DNA of 64,000 bases. Source: JAAYOS01 sp050950785 (lineage in GTDB: Bacteria; Bacillota; Clostridia; Oscillospirales; JAAYOS01). A model generated the notes under the pieces. The model was not told the origin of the DNA. It was given only the letters and a program-made list of their open reading frames with translations, and made no database searches. Below are positions 26,801 to 34,775 of this stretch, one piece after another. Location: positions 1 to 64,000 of the forward strand of contig JBMNIG010000026.1 of NCBI GenBank assembly GCA_050950785.1. Direction: 5' to 3'. Within the stretch, counting starts at the first letter, position 1; each line of letters opens with the position of its first letter. The position numbers and the translations under genes are program-made.

Positions 26801-27019
26801 CGGGCTTGCAAAGTCACTACGAAGAGTGTCGGGTGTCCGGTCGGCTCCACTGGCCTCGCCAAAAAGGGCAAAAGCGATTGCGTCGAAAATCGTTGTTTTG
26901 CCGGCACCGGTATTACCCGAAATCAGGAAAAGTCCCCGGCCCCCAAATTGTGTGAGATCGATTTCAACTACATCCGGAAATGGACAGAATGCACTCATTG
27001 TTATTTTCAAAGGCTTCAT
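23867..27019 (-). CDS. sbcC: exonuclease subunit SbcC (Rad50-like ATPase)
   Basis: A 1050-residue SMC-type protein. The Walker A GNTGAGKTTIFDAIAFALFG is at residues 35-54. Long coiled coils on both sides flank the zinc hook CPVC in DGEPCPVCGSTDHP near residue 525. The ABC signature VKSLSGGESFIASLALALGLSD is near 960, and Walker B EMMFIDEGFGALDP follows. With SbcD it forms a nuclease that opens hairpins and trims DNA ends. The start overlaps the sbcD stop by four bases (ATGA), so translation is coupled. The length is normal. Confidence 0.96.
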   Translation of the reverse strand: MKPLKITMSAFCPFPDVVEIDLTQFGGRGLFLISGNTGAGKTTIFDAIAFALFGEASGADRTPDTLRSDFASPQTKTYVELVFTHRGKQYSVLRNPRYDRPKISGKGMTTENPDATLHMPDGSVVSGYREVNNRITDILGITYSQFKLIAMIAQGEFRKLLFADSRERAEIFRRLFQTDLFSVAQKVLKELEKDAKEQCNDSKQRILQHIGNIQCGDDNIDIATEIEAVIKEQNIHKTDDVLNLLNLQNEADKTSMDELQEKSKQLDIESTKIIAQITNAEHINKLFQSLESAREEKSILDLQKDDMQEMERKISNAEKALYNVFPHQSLYLRERKAVEELSNAIAKLEEEIALREEKQESFLAALGELRSKEPLREAVSAAINQLEKELPLYSDADSLEKERNNLGKELNDTEEAIYKHTSLIEKYKLEKVELTDSLKKTESFEAQLVQCLNSIEKLNGTVEDLNSLKKEIQKIRQLKLQLEIVTNRYKKSEEDFCLSSKLLEESETAFNRERAGIMAADLVDGEPCPVCGSTDHPRKAAITSGAPSEDKLKQLKKEHEKYLQAMQKESQNVSEKRAELNTSTNHMLETCKAVLGNEPDLDDTDSCLDIIGKRLASCDIELNELRLREQELRAGLEDRIKHQERLNEIELAEKDLVSAISTANETKNSLSSKLSSIEGRLQTLKSSLSFGSLAEAEKNLLSKKQELTDLKAALERAEEDYNNANNELKAAKALLDDSKKRYDEAINNESAAYKEYFESMIVCGFENEEEYLAALLNESDIKLMKEQLQLYRDARNRVNSELRRLEKETLSSAPQDIKLLEDKKKEIGEIKDQVDQELRVITARYLSNKRTESAISQENEKRIENENKYLLISNLSKTANGELAGKQKLAFEQYVQAYYFNQILDVSNKRLGSMSGNRYMLIRREESENLRSQTGLDLDVLDNYTGKIRTVKSLSGGESFIASLALALGLSDVIQSHAGGIEIEMMFIDEGFGALDPQSLELAIRALTSLASGNCLIAVISHVAELKERIDRQLVVTKGIVGSTVTIQTP

Positions 27020-28164
27020 CCCAGCAGCCCTCCCGCTTTTTCAAATACTGACTCCATCAACTGCTTTTGCTGCTCTGTGAGGTCAACATTGTTTTGAATA
27101 GTGTAAAACTCTGCAAACAACTCCATAGGACTTTTTTGCTCGACATTACCGCTTGCAGATGTTCGCGAATTGTTTTGCGTTGTTCGCATGTTTTCGAAGT
27201 CTAAGCGAAGGATATTGGGATATACCGTCCTTAATTGGCCGAGGGCATCGAATATTTCATCTTCGTCGGTCACAGTGGCATGAATGAAGTCGTTTTGACC
27301 GGATGTGTCCTTTTGCCCGGCTTTGATCAGTTCATCTAGAGGTCCTTTGATTTCGCGCATATCACGAAGCGGAATAAGAGGTATCGTCCTTATTTGGAGA
27401 TCATGCTTTTCTCCAAGCTCGATTACGGTCAAGCATTTGTGATGTAAAGACTCCGAAAAGGAGTATTTAAGAGGGGAGCCTGCGTACCTGATTTTTTCAT
27501 CTTTGATGTACTGGGGTTTATGGATATGGCCTAGTGCCACATAGTCAAATGGTTCAAAAACAGAAGCATCGATATTATCAAGTCCGCCCACCGATATACT
27601 TTCTGAGTCACTCAGTTCGGGTTGGGATGATCCGCTTGTGACAAATTGGTGTGCCACGAGAACATTTCGATTATTCAAATCAATATCGGTGGAATCGATG
27701 ACTGTTCGCACAGCATCTTCATATGTTTCTATTTCATTGTCAAAAAAGGGTCGAACCATGGCTGGTTTTAGATACGGCATCAGGAAAATATTGACTTCGC
27801 CAAAATCATCCTTGAGTGTTTTCTTTGTAAGGTGTCCATTGAACACACTTGCTATATGTATACCGGCTTTATCAAGGATCCTGCTACCGTAATTGAGCCG
27901 CTGCGGAGAATCGTGATTGCCGCTGACCATGAAGACTGATAGGCCGCGGGAAATCAGTGACGTAATAAAATCGTCCAGAAGTTCCACCGCGTCAACTGAT
28001 GGAAGGCTCTTATCGTATACATCGCCGGCAATCAATACTCCGTCGGGCTTCTCGGTGTCGGCTGCAGTAAGTATTTGATCGATGATATGTTGCTGATCTT
28101 CAAGAAGGCTTAGTTCGCCAATGCGCCGGCCGACGTGCAAATCAGATAAGTGAAACAGCTTCAT
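27016..28164 (-). CDS. sbcD: exonuclease subunit SbcD (Mre11-like nuclease)
   Basis: A 382-residue metallophosphoesterase-type nuclease. Motifs are FHLSDLHVGRR at residues 4-14, GVLIAGDVYDKSLP near 42, VFMVSGNHDSPQRL near 77, VLVAHQFVTSG near 165 and YVALGHIHKPQYI near 215, which cover all five metal-binding motifs. The C-terminal cap domain follows. It acts with SbcC in double-strand-break end processing. The ATG is preceded by GGAGG a few bases upstream (ATGGAGGTATTCAC). It is first in the sbcDC operon. Confidence 0.96.
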   Translation of the reverse strand: MKLFHLSDLHVGRRIGELSLLEDQQHIIDQILTAADTEKPDGVLIAGDVYDKSLPSVDAVELLDDFITSLISRGLSVFMVSGNHDSPQRLNYGSRILDKAGIHIASVFNGHLTKKTLKDDFGEVNIFLMPYLKPAMVRPFFDNEIETYEDAVRTVIDSTDIDLNNRNVLVAHQFVTSGSSQPELSDSESISVGGLDNIDASVFEPFDYVALGHIHKPQYIKDEKIRYAGSPLKYSFSESLHHKCLTVIELGEKHDLQIRTIPLIPLRDMREIKGPLDELIKAGQKDTSGQNDFIHATVTDEDEIFDALGQLRTVYPNILRLDFENMRTTQNNSRTSASGNVEQKSPMELFAEFYTIQNNVDLTEQQKQLMESVFEKAGGLLG

Positions 28165-28560
28165 GTGAATACCTCCATCGAGTTATACAGAGTGTATATA
28201 AAATACAAAATATTATAGCTTCTGATCTTTTTTATACATATGGATACTATGTTAAATAAATTGTAACATTGTAGGAGAAGTAATTCAATTACTCCGAGGC
28301 TTTACTTACGGATAGTACAAATTTTTGTACACCAGATATGTTTCTGAGGATATAATTGAGTATTGTAGCTAACATATAAACTGCACCGGCAGATTCCAGC
28401 AAAATGCTTTAGGAAATAAGCGAATGAAAGCGGCTACAATAGAAGTGTTGAAGTTGAAACAAGTGAGATGACAAAGTCTACAGTCTTTGGCTAATTAGCA
28501 CCCCTTTTCGTCAGATTAAGAATGGATGCTAAGCGATCGTGCCATACGCAATGCACACAA
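28165..28560. other. gene-free stretch upstream of sbcDC
   Basis: About 400 AT-rich bases. I see neither a gene nor a LexA-type GAAC-N4-GTTC box. A weak inverted repeat near 28273-28297 (AGTAATT...AATTACT) is the only structure noticed. The sbcD promoter should lie here, but no pair of boxes stands out. Confidence 0.4.
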
Positions 28561-28592
28561 AAAAGAAGTCGACACAATTGTCGACTTCTTTT
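28561..28592 (-). terminator. terminator of tRNA-Arg(CCG)
   Basis: AAGAAGTCGAC and GTCGACTTCTT form a perfect stem around a 6-base loop. On the minus strand it is followed by TTTTTT, immediately after the tRNA 3' end. Confidence 0.85.
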
Positions 28593-28596
28593 GGGT

Positions 28597-28673
28597 TGGT
28601 ACGCCCGACTGGATTCGAACCAGCGACCTTCAGAGTCGGAGTCTGACACTCTATCCAACTGAGCTACGGGCGC
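28597..28673 (-). tRNA. tRNA-Arg (anticodon CCG), CCA encoded
   Basis: On the minus strand the acceptor is GCGCCCG/CGGGCGT, the D arm GCTC...GAGT, and the anticodon stem TCAGA/TCTGA with loop CTCCGAC, giving anticodon CCG. The T arm is GCTGG-TTCGAAT-CCAGT, followed by discriminator A and CCA. The length is 77 bases. Confidence 0.95.
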
Positions 28674-28754
28674 TTATTATTAGACGCAAAGTTTATTATA
28701 ACAGAAAGTTGCTGGTTTTGTAAATATCCGTTATACTAATTTTATTGGCAGATA

Positions 28755-29273
28755 TTAGCGTGGTTGATTTGCTTTGCGTGCCTTCTCGAACAGGTGCTCC
28801 CCAATGTGGCAGTATCCACCCGGGTTTTTGTCAAGATATTTCTGATGATATTCCTCAGCCGGGCTGAAGTTTTCAAGTGGTTTGACTTCAATGGCAATGG
28901 GAGCTGTATACTTCTTAGCCAGTTCAGCAATCGATTTTTCAATTATTGGTCTGTCCTGTTCGTTTACATAATAAATACCGGTACGGTATTGAGGGCCGGT
29001 ATCGCCACCCTGACGATTTACCGATGTGGGGTCTATTGCCTGATAGTATATATTCAGTAGAAATTCGAGGTCAATAACTTCCTTATCATATTCTATTTTC
29101 ACAGTTTCTGCGTGTCCTGTGTTGGAGGTACATACCTCCTCATAAGTCGGATTGAGTTTGTTACCGTTTGCGTATCCGACCTCTGTTGAGATGACGCCCC
29201 TAATTGAGCCCAGGTACTTCTCCATTCCCCAGAAGCAGCCGCCGGCTAGATATATTTCAGAATATTCGCTCAT
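28755..29273 (-). CDS. msrA: peptide-methionine (S)-S-oxide reductase
   Basis: MsrA repairs oxidised methionine. The protein has 172 residues, with the catalytic GGCFWGMEKYLG at residues 11-22 (Cys13), VGYANG near 34, the HAETVKIEYD strand near 53, and YRTGIYYVNEQDRPII near 96-111. The C-terminal part contains EYHQKYLDKNPGGYCHIG. No MsrB domain is fused and none is adjacent. The ATG follows GGGAGGAAAGTTCC. Confidence 0.95.
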   Translation of the reverse strand: MSEYSEIYLAGGCFWGMEKYLGSIRGVISTEVGYANGNKLNPTYEEVCTSNTGHAETVKIEYDKEVIDLEFLLNIYYQAIDPTSVNRQGGDTGPQYRTGIYYVNEQDRPIIEKSIAELAKKYTAPIAIEVKPLENFSPAEEYHQKYLDKNPGGYCHIGEHLFEKARKANQPR

Positions 29274-29416
29274 GGAACTTTCCTCCCGATTTGTTTGTCT
29301 AATTTTATCACAAGCATATGCTCACATCAACAGTAAGTATTTATATGCTATTGAGATGCTGTCAAGAAAAAATGGTTACAATATACCTTGATAATATTAG
29401 TAAAGTGGTGCATTAT

Positions 29417-30607
29417 ATGAAATTGTTTAAACTTCGAAGAGCATTTGGATTATTTGCAATATTTATCCTGCTATCGACGTCTATAGCGTGTGATATGTTA
29501 CAGCCGATCGATCCACAACCAAGTCCTTCTGTAGTGTTAGTAGATGAAAATAATGATGACGATCTTGGCAATAACGACGACACTGAAGAGCCTACTCATG
29601 TCGACAATGATCATGACGATTCAGATAATGATCCAGATAACGACAGTGACTCTCAGAAATCGCTAAAGTCCTTCTTTCCAGTATACCCAAACAGCCGACT
29701 AGTGTATGAGGGAGAGGGCAATGAATTTGCCTTTTTTAATGTTTATACCGACTATACCTCGGATAATAAGACTCAGCAGAGGATCGACAACGGAGGGACC
29801 CAATCAATAAGGGTGATCGAAATATTTGATGATGCCATTATACAGAAAGTATTTCGCGGGGAAGTCTATTATCGGGAAAATCTCACAAATGCTGATGGAG
29901 AGACTGAAGAAATTTTGCTAAAGGCTCCGCTGGAGATAGGAAATGCATGGACACTAAGTGATGGTAACACAAGAAAGATAACGGATATCGATGTAGATAT
30001 TAGTACGCCACTTGGAAACTATAAAGCCATAGAAGTTACTACAGAAGGGGAATATGGATCAAGTATCGACTATTACGCAGAGGATGTAGGGCTTATCAAA
30101 ACAGTGTATCATAGTGAGGGAACAAAGGTAACATCAACGCTGAGTCAAATCGAGAAAGACATACCTTTTGTGCAGATAGTAAACTTCTATTTTCCAAGCA
30201 TTGAAGACTCATCACTTCTCTATTATGTATCAAAGGAGATACCCTTCAAAACAAACGATATAACAAGGATGACATTGGAGAAGGCATATAAAGAGGCATT
30301 TGGTGACGGCGGAGATGAAGTAGGGAAGGTATTTAGTGAGAACACAAAAATAAACAGTCTCTATCTCAATAAGGATGGTATGGTTTACATTGACCTTAGT
30401 AAAGATTACTTGACTGAGATGAGCGCTGGTGCGGGTTATGAATCGGCAATGCTCCAAAGCATAGCAAATACATTCGGACAATACTACCATGTAGAAAAGG
30501 TCCTGCTGACAATTGATAACGAACTCTACTCCTCAGGCCATATAAAGCTCGAAAAGGGAGAAGCGCTCAGCGTAAATTATGAGATATCAAAGAGTGTTAA
30601 GCGTTAA
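29417..30607 (+). CDS. GerMN-domain lipoprotein
   Basis: A 396-residue secreted lipoprotein. The signal peptide is MKLFKLRRAFGLFAIFILL and the lipobox STSIAC, giving a lipidated Cys near residue 25. A very acidic Asp/Asn-rich linker follows (residues about 42-75, many D-N-D repeats), then a beta-rich domain with YPNSRLVYEGEGNEF, and a C-terminal GerMN domain near residues 265-390 (VNFYFPSIEDSSLLYYVSKEIPF, ...GMVYIDLSKDYL, TFGQYYHVEKVLLTIDN). GerMN domains occur in spore-germination GerM and in LpqB-like lipoproteins. Anchored outside the membrane. The start ATG 29417 fits the signal peptide. Confidence 0.85.
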   Translation: MKLFKLRRAFGLFAIFILLSTSIACDMLQPIDPQPSPSVVLVDENNDDDLGNNDDTEEPTHVDNDHDDSDNDPDNDSDSQKSLKSFFPVYPNSRLVYEGEGNEFAFFNVYTDYTSDNKTQQRIDNGGTQSIRVIEIFDDAIIQKVFRGEVYYRENLTNADGETEEILLKAPLEIGNAWTLSDGNTRKITDIDVDISTPLGNYKAIEVTTEGEYGSSIDYYAEDVGLIKTVYHSEGTKVTSTLSQIEKDIPFVQIVNFYFPSIEDSSLLYYVSKEIPFKTNDITRMTLEKAYKEAFGDGGDEVGKVFSENTKINSLYLNKDGMVYIDLSKDYLTEMSAGAGYESAMLQSIANTFGQYYHVEKVLLTIDNELYSSGHIKLEKGEALSVNYEISKSVKR

Positions 30608-30718
30608 GTTTTGTGTGAAATATCGGGAATGAACAGTAATTTGGTAGGGAACAGCAATATTGTTTGATTACAAAAGCATAATTCTTGTGTATAGCGTGGA
30701 TAAGTTTGCGTTTAGGAC

Positions 30719-30746
30719 TTGTTCATGCTATTTTTTCATATATAAT
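30719..30746 (+). promoter_or_regulatory. putative promoter of the DUF362 gene
   Basis: TTGTTC at 30719-30724 and TATAAT at 30741-30746 are separated by 16 bases and lie about 50 bases before the start codon. Confidence 0.5.
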
Positions 30747-30797
30747 ATACAAGATATAATAGCAGTATTACAAAGAAAAATCTTTGGAGGAACAAAA

Positions 30798-31904
30798 ATG
30801 GCGAAATCGACTGTTTACTTCACAAACTTGCGCGCTACGTTCAAAGAAAACCTGCTCGATAAGCTGCGGCGGTTGATAAAAACGGCTGGAATTGGACAAA
30901 TCGACTTCGATAGAAAGTACGCAGCCATCAAAATTCATTTTGGTGAGCCCGGAAATCTTGCATTTTTGCGTCCAAACTATGCGAAGGTTGTTGCGGACGT
31001 GGTTGCGGAGCTTGGTGGCAAGCCGTTTCTAACCGACTGTAATACACTTTATGTCGGTCGGCGTAAAAACGCACTCGATCATCTTGACGCTGCCTATGAA
31101 AATGGATTTACTCCCTTTAGTACCGGATGCCATGTAATTATTGCAGACGGCTTAAAGGGTACCGATGAAGCGATCGTTCCTATTGACGGTGAATATGTTA
31201 AAGAGGCGAAAATCGGTAGAGCGGTGATGGATGCCGATGTCTTCATCTCATTGAACCATTTTAAGGGGCATGAAGGGACCGGATTTGGGGGTGCTCTAAA
31301 AAATATAGGTATGGGCTGCGGATCGCGGGCAGGAAAAATGGAGATGCACAGTAGCGGGAAGCCAGCCGTAAATCATGAAGACTGCATTGGATGTGCGATG
31401 TGCCGCAAAAACTGTGCACACGATGCCATTACTATCACAGAACGAAAAGCTACAATAGATCATGAAATCTGCGTTGGCTGCGGGCGATGTATCGGTGTTT
31501 GCCCGACTGATGCTGTACATCCGACCGGTGACCAGACCAATGATGAACTTAACCGCAAAATTGCGGAATATTCCTATGCTGTCTTGAAGGATAGACCGCA
31601 CTTCCATATCAGTCTTGTTATTGATGTATCACCTTACTGCGATTGCCATTCAGAAAATGACCTGCCGATCATCCCCGACATCGGTATGTTTGCATCCTTT
31701 GATCCCGTTGCACTTGATAAGGCTTGCGCAGACGCAGCGAACAAGCAGCCAGTCATTCCTGGAAGCCTGCTAAGCGAAAAAGATCAATGCCACAGTGACC
31801 ATTTTACCAATACCCACCCGTCGACGAATTGGATTTCATGCCTTGAGCACGCCGTTAAATTAGGGATAGGTTCTATGGAGTATGAGTTGATCGATATCGG
31901 TTGA
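30798..31904 (+). CDS. DUF362 protein with two 4Fe-4S ferredoxin clusters
   Basis: A 368-residue cytosolic protein. Residues 1 to about 190 are DUF362 (AAIKIHFGEPGNLAFLRPNYAKVV, KPFLTDCNTLYVGRR, ISLNHFKGHEGTGFGGALKNIGMGCGSRAGK). Residues about 195-240 hold two 4Fe-4S motifs, CIGCAMCRKNCAHDAI and CVGCGRCIGVCPTDAV. DUF362 resumes after that. It probably carries out or senses electron transfer, but the partner is unknown. The start ATG 30798 follows TTTGGAGG, and a promoter lies upstream. A terminator follows at 31963. Confidence 0.9.
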   Translation: MAKSTVYFTNLRATFKENLLDKLRRLIKTAGIGQIDFDRKYAAIKIHFGEPGNLAFLRPNYAKVVADVVAELGGKPFLTDCNTLYVGRRKNALDHLDAAYENGFTPFSTGCHVIIADGLKGTDEAIVPIDGEYVKEAKIGRAVMDADVFISLNHFKGHEGTGFGGALKNIGMGCGSRAGKMEMHSSGKPAVNHEDCIGCAMCRKNCAHDAITITERKATIDHEICVGCGRCIGVCPTDAVHPTGDQTNDELNRKIAEYSYAVLKDRPHFHISLVIDVSPYCDCHSENDLPIIPDIGMFASFDPVALDKACADAANKQPVIPGSLLSEKDQCHSDHFTNTHPSTNWISCLEHAVKLGIGSMEYELIDIG

Positions 31905-31962
31905 TGAAATCGCAACAATTTTTTGAAAATATTTTTGCAAATAAGAATATATAATGGAACTT

Positions 31963-31999
31963 GGACTGACAGAAATCTATTTGTCAGTCCTATTATTTT
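31963..31999 (+). terminator. terminator of the DUF362 gene
   Basis: GGACTGACA and TGTCAGTCC form a perfect 9-bp stem around nine bases, followed by TATTATTTT. Confidence 0.75.
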
Positions 32000-32002
32000 A
32001 TA

Positions 32003-32030
32003 TTGATTATTTTTGTACCTACTATATAAT
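32003..32030 (+). promoter_or_regulatory. putative promoter of the DUF1858-DUF438 operon
   Basis: TTGATT at 32003-32008 and TATAAT at 32025-32030 are 16 bases apart, about 120 bases before the DUF1858 start. Confidence 0.45.
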
Positions 32031-32150
32031 GGAATTGAGGTTGTTAATTTGAAATTATTCAAAAAACGCACCTTAAAGCGAGTAGTATATGTAAAAGTAC
32101 AAAACTCAATTTCACTGCATTATCCTAATTTGGGAGGAAATACTCATATT

Positions 32151-32378
32151 ATGGAACCTATCAAGCTTGATTCATCAAAATCCGTATATGAGCTCTGTAC
32201 AGCGTATCCCGAAGTTGCGGACATTCTGGTTGAGGTCGGATTTAAGGATATCAAGATTCCGGGAATGTTGGCAACCGCAGGCCGAATCATGACTATTCCG
32301 AAGGGAGCAAAGGTCAAAAGGATCGATATGGAAGATATCAGACAGGCGTTCCGCAAGCACGGATATGAATTAGAATAG
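32151..32378 (+). CDS. DUF1858 domain protein (ScdA-N-like)
   Basis: A 75-residue protein: SKSVYELCTAYPEVADILVEVGFKDI near residues 8-33 and KIPGMLATAGRIMTIPKGAKVKRIDMEDI after it, the DUF1858 pattern seen as the N-terminal domain of iron-sulfur-repair ScdA/RIC-type proteins. The start ATG 32151 follows TGGGAGGAAA. The longer open frame upstream shows no homology. The stop is 14 bases from the DUF438 gene, with GGAGG between, so the two form an operon. Confidence 0.85.
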   Translation: MEPIKLDSSKSVYELCTAYPEVADILVEVGFKDIKIPGMLATAGRIMTIPKGAKVKRIDMEDIRQAFRKHGYELE

Positions 32379-32392
32379 AGGAGGAGTGCTAG

Positions 32393-33601
32393 ATGAGCAA
32401 GGAAATTAACAACCGCGAGTATAGACAAAAGGTAATTAAAGAGATCATTAGGGATCTGCATGCCGGAAAAACCGTTGAGGAGGTACAGGGGAAATTTGCT
32501 GAGACATTTGAAGGGGTATCGGCAGAGGAGATCACACAAGCTGAGCAGGCTTTGATTATGGAGGGACTGCCAGTCTCCGAGGTTCAGCGTCTCTGTGATG
32601 TGCATGCGGCAGTATTTAAGGGGTCAATTGAGGAGATACACGCACCCGTTGGAGAGTTCGATGTCCCAGGGCATCCTGTATATGTGATGAAGCGGGAGAA
32701 CCGCGCAATCGAGCAGATCGTAGACAAAATCAGAAGAAACCTTGAAGAGTTGCCTGATAAAGAAGCAGCCGAGGCGCTTGAAAAGAATTTTGAGTATCTC
32801 TCTGAGATCGATAAACACTATTTAAAGAAGGAAAATCTGTTTTTTCCATATATGGAGAAGTACGGGATCACGGCGCCGCCTAAAGTGATGTGGGGAGTAG
32901 ATGACGAGATCCGTGCGGACCTCAAGGAAGTTAGGGTTATACTAAATGACAATGATCCATTGAAGATCAAGGACAGGATCGAAGAGCTTCTGACGCGCAT
33001 TACCGAAATGATATTCAAAGAAGAAAACATAATGCTGCCGATGTTGACCGAGAACCTGACCGTTGATGAGTGGAAAACCGTAGCCGATGGTAGTTCGGAG
33101 TTTGGCTATTGCCTGATCCATAATGTGCCTGAATGGCAGCCATCAGCAAATCAGAAAAAGCCTGTTGAACCTGCTACGGAAAAAAGGAGCGAGGCAGGAT
33201 ACATTACACTGCCTACTGGTGTACTCAAGGTGGAAGAGCTTATTCATATGCTAAACACGCTTCCCTTTGACATTACTTTTGTAGATAAGAACGATTCGGT
33301 TAAATTTTTCTCTGAAAATGCGGAAAGGATTTTTCCCCGTACAAAGTCTGTCATCGGTCGGAACGTAAGCAACTGCCATCCCCCTGCAAGCGTTCATATA
33401 GTGGAGAAAATCGTAAACGATCTGAAGTCGGGGGCAAAAGACCATGAGGATTTCTGGATCAATATGGGTGAAAAATATATACTGATACGTTATTTCGCGG
33501 TCCGTGATCAAAACGGAGAGTATATCGGCACCTTGGAAGTAACACAGAATATCAAACCGATTCAGGAGATCACAGGAGAGAAACGCTTGGTCTCCGATTG
33601 A
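32393..33601 (+). CDS. DUF438 protein with hemerythrin-like and PAS domains
   Basis: A 402-residue cytosolic protein of three parts. DUF438 is at about 15-80 (EIIRDLHAGKTVEEVQGKF, EQALIMEGLPVSEVQRLCDVHAAVF). A hemerythrin-like four-helix region follows at about 90-240, with candidate iron ligands in PGHPVYVMKREN, YLSEIDKHYLKKENLFFPYME and MIFKEENIMLPML. A C-terminal PAS domain is at about 275-395 (DITFVDKNDSVKFFSENAERIFPRT, IRYFAVRDQNGEYIGTLEV). Di-iron plus PAS suggests sensing of oxygen, NO or redox state. The partner DUF1858 gene is directly upstream. Confidence 0.9.
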   Translation: MSKEINNREYRQKVIKEIIRDLHAGKTVEEVQGKFAETFEGVSAEEITQAEQALIMEGLPVSEVQRLCDVHAAVFKGSIEEIHAPVGEFDVPGHPVYVMKRENRAIEQIVDKIRRNLEELPDKEAAEALEKNFEYLSEIDKHYLKKENLFFPYMEKYGITAPPKVMWGVDDEIRADLKEVRVILNDNDPLKIKDRIEELLTRITEMIFKEENIMLPMLTENLTVDEWKTVADGSSEFGYCLIHNVPEWQPSANQKKPVEPATEKRSEAGYITLPTGVLKVEELIHMLNTLPFDITFVDKNDSVKFFSENAERIFPRTKSVIGRNVSNCHPPASVHIVEKIVNDLKSGAKDHEDFWINMGEKYILIRYFAVRDQNGEYIGTLEVTQNIKPIQEITGEKRLVSD

Positions 33602-33631
33602 TACACAATAAACAAACTTGACACTATGAGT

Positions 33632-33692
33632 AAAGCTCCCTTTGATGTGGGCAGTGAGACACAAAACACTGCTCAGCCAAAGGGAGCTTTAT
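33632..33692. terminator. bidirectional hairpin between DUF438 and HAD genes
   Basis: AAAGCTCCCTTTG and CAAAGGGAGCTTT form a 13-bp stem that encloses a second hairpin (GGCAGTG...CACTGCT). It lies between convergent genes. The A and T ends allow it to act on both strands. Confidence 0.7.
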
Positions 33693-33771
33693 AGAGCCGA
33701 CTATTGATTGCTTATGCGTATTAAAACAACAAGCATGGCATATTTCGAGATATTTGATGATTATATTTGAT

Positions 33772-34419
33772 CTAAATCAGATATTGTAAAAGTTCATCTG
33801 CTGTATCTGCAACAATCGATGCGCCTTCAGCATACAGGATCTTGCTGTCTCGAAATCCCCAAGATACCCCAATGAACGGCATATCCGCATTTTTTGCAGT
33901 ACGTACATCGACTTCGGAATCACCAATATAAACAGCATCCTGTTTACTTAGACCCAGATCTTTGATTACTTTCAGCACACTGTCTGGAGCAGGTTTTCGC
34001 ATTATTCCAGGAACTTCTCCTGCTGCAATATCTACAAGGCCGGGAAAGTATTCTTCGCAAAGGTCTTTAACGTTATCATCACCCTTGTTTGAGCAGACAG
34101 CAATTTTTACACCCGTATCCTTGAGCTTTTCGAGTATTTCAGGAATGCCCGGGTATGGACGGGTTTTATTATTCATGTTGCTTGCATAGAGTGTTAGGTA
34201 TGTTGCCAGACATTTGTCGATCTGTTCAGAGCTAGTCCCGGCCGGGACTGATTTTGCTATGAGGTTTCGCGCCCCATTTCCAACGAATGTCCTTACCTCT
34301 TCGAGAGTTCTATGTGGAAAACCATATTTTTTCAACATCTCGTTGACACTGTCGGCAAGATCTTCAAGTGAATCGATCAAGGTCCCATCCAGATCAAAAA
34401 TTACTGCGTTATATTTCAT
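33772..34419 (-). CDS. HAD-family phosphatase (phosphoglycolate phosphatase-like)
   Basis: A 215-residue HAD hydrolase. Motif I is VIFDLDGTLIDSLEDLADSV at residues 6-25 (nucleophile Asp9). A helical cap follows. Motif II is KIAVCSNKGDDN near 108, motif III Lys is in MRKPAPDSVLKVIKDLGL near 140, and motif IV is AVYIGDSEVDVRTAKNADMPFIGVSWG near 163. This is the PGP/Gph subgroup, probably acting on small phosphoesters such as 2-phosphoglycolate. The exact substrate is unproven. It is transcribed away from the LacI cluster. Confidence 0.88.
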   Translation of the reverse strand: MKYNAVIFDLDGTLIDSLEDLADSVNEMLKKYGFPHRTLEEVRTFVGNGARNLIAKSVPAGTSSEQIDKCLATYLTLYASNMNNKTRPYPGIPEILEKLKDTGVKIAVCSNKGDDNVKDLCEEYFPGLVDIAAGEVPGIMRKPAPDSVLKVIKDLGLSKQDAVYIGDSEVDVRTAKNADMPFIGVSWGFRDSKILYAEGASIVADTADELLQYLI

Positions 34420-34552
34420 CTCGGTCTCCTTCTATTTAGTTAAATTAGCGAATTTCTAATTTTACCACATTGATATTATTCTATGTTATAATTTAAGTTA
34501 GTTCAATTGCTATGTTATTAATTCTGCCAGCCTATTTGGAATCTGTATATAG

Positions 34553-34584
34553 CAAAAATCACCGTTTCTATTGAAACGGTGATT
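34553..34584 (-). terminator. terminator of tRNA-Arg(ACG)
   Basis: AATCACCGTTTC and GAAACGGTGATT form a stem around a 4-base loop. On the minus strand TTTTTGC follows. It starts right after the tRNA CCA end. Confidence 0.85.
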
Positions 34585-34660
34585 GGTGCGCCCGAAGGGA
34601 CTCGAACCCCTGACCTACTGGTTCGTAGCCAGTCACTCTATCCAGCTGAGCTACGAGCGC
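34584..34660 (-). tRNA. tRNA-Arg (anticodon ACG), CCA encoded
   Basis: On the minus strand the acceptor is GCGCTCG/CGGGCGC (one T-G pair) and the anticodon stem ACTGG/CCAGT with loop CTACGAA, so the anticodon is ACG, read as ICG. The T arm is AGGGG-TTCGAGT-CCCTT, and discriminator A and CCA are encoded. The length is 77 bases. Confidence 0.95.
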
Positions 34661-34775
34661 ATATTCAACGCGATCGCCTGCCGAGGTCGCTTTGATATAA
34701 TAGCACAAGCAAATGATAAATGCAAGCCCTTTTTTAGCCAATCGAGTCCACGCTCTCGGAAGATAAATTGTATAA

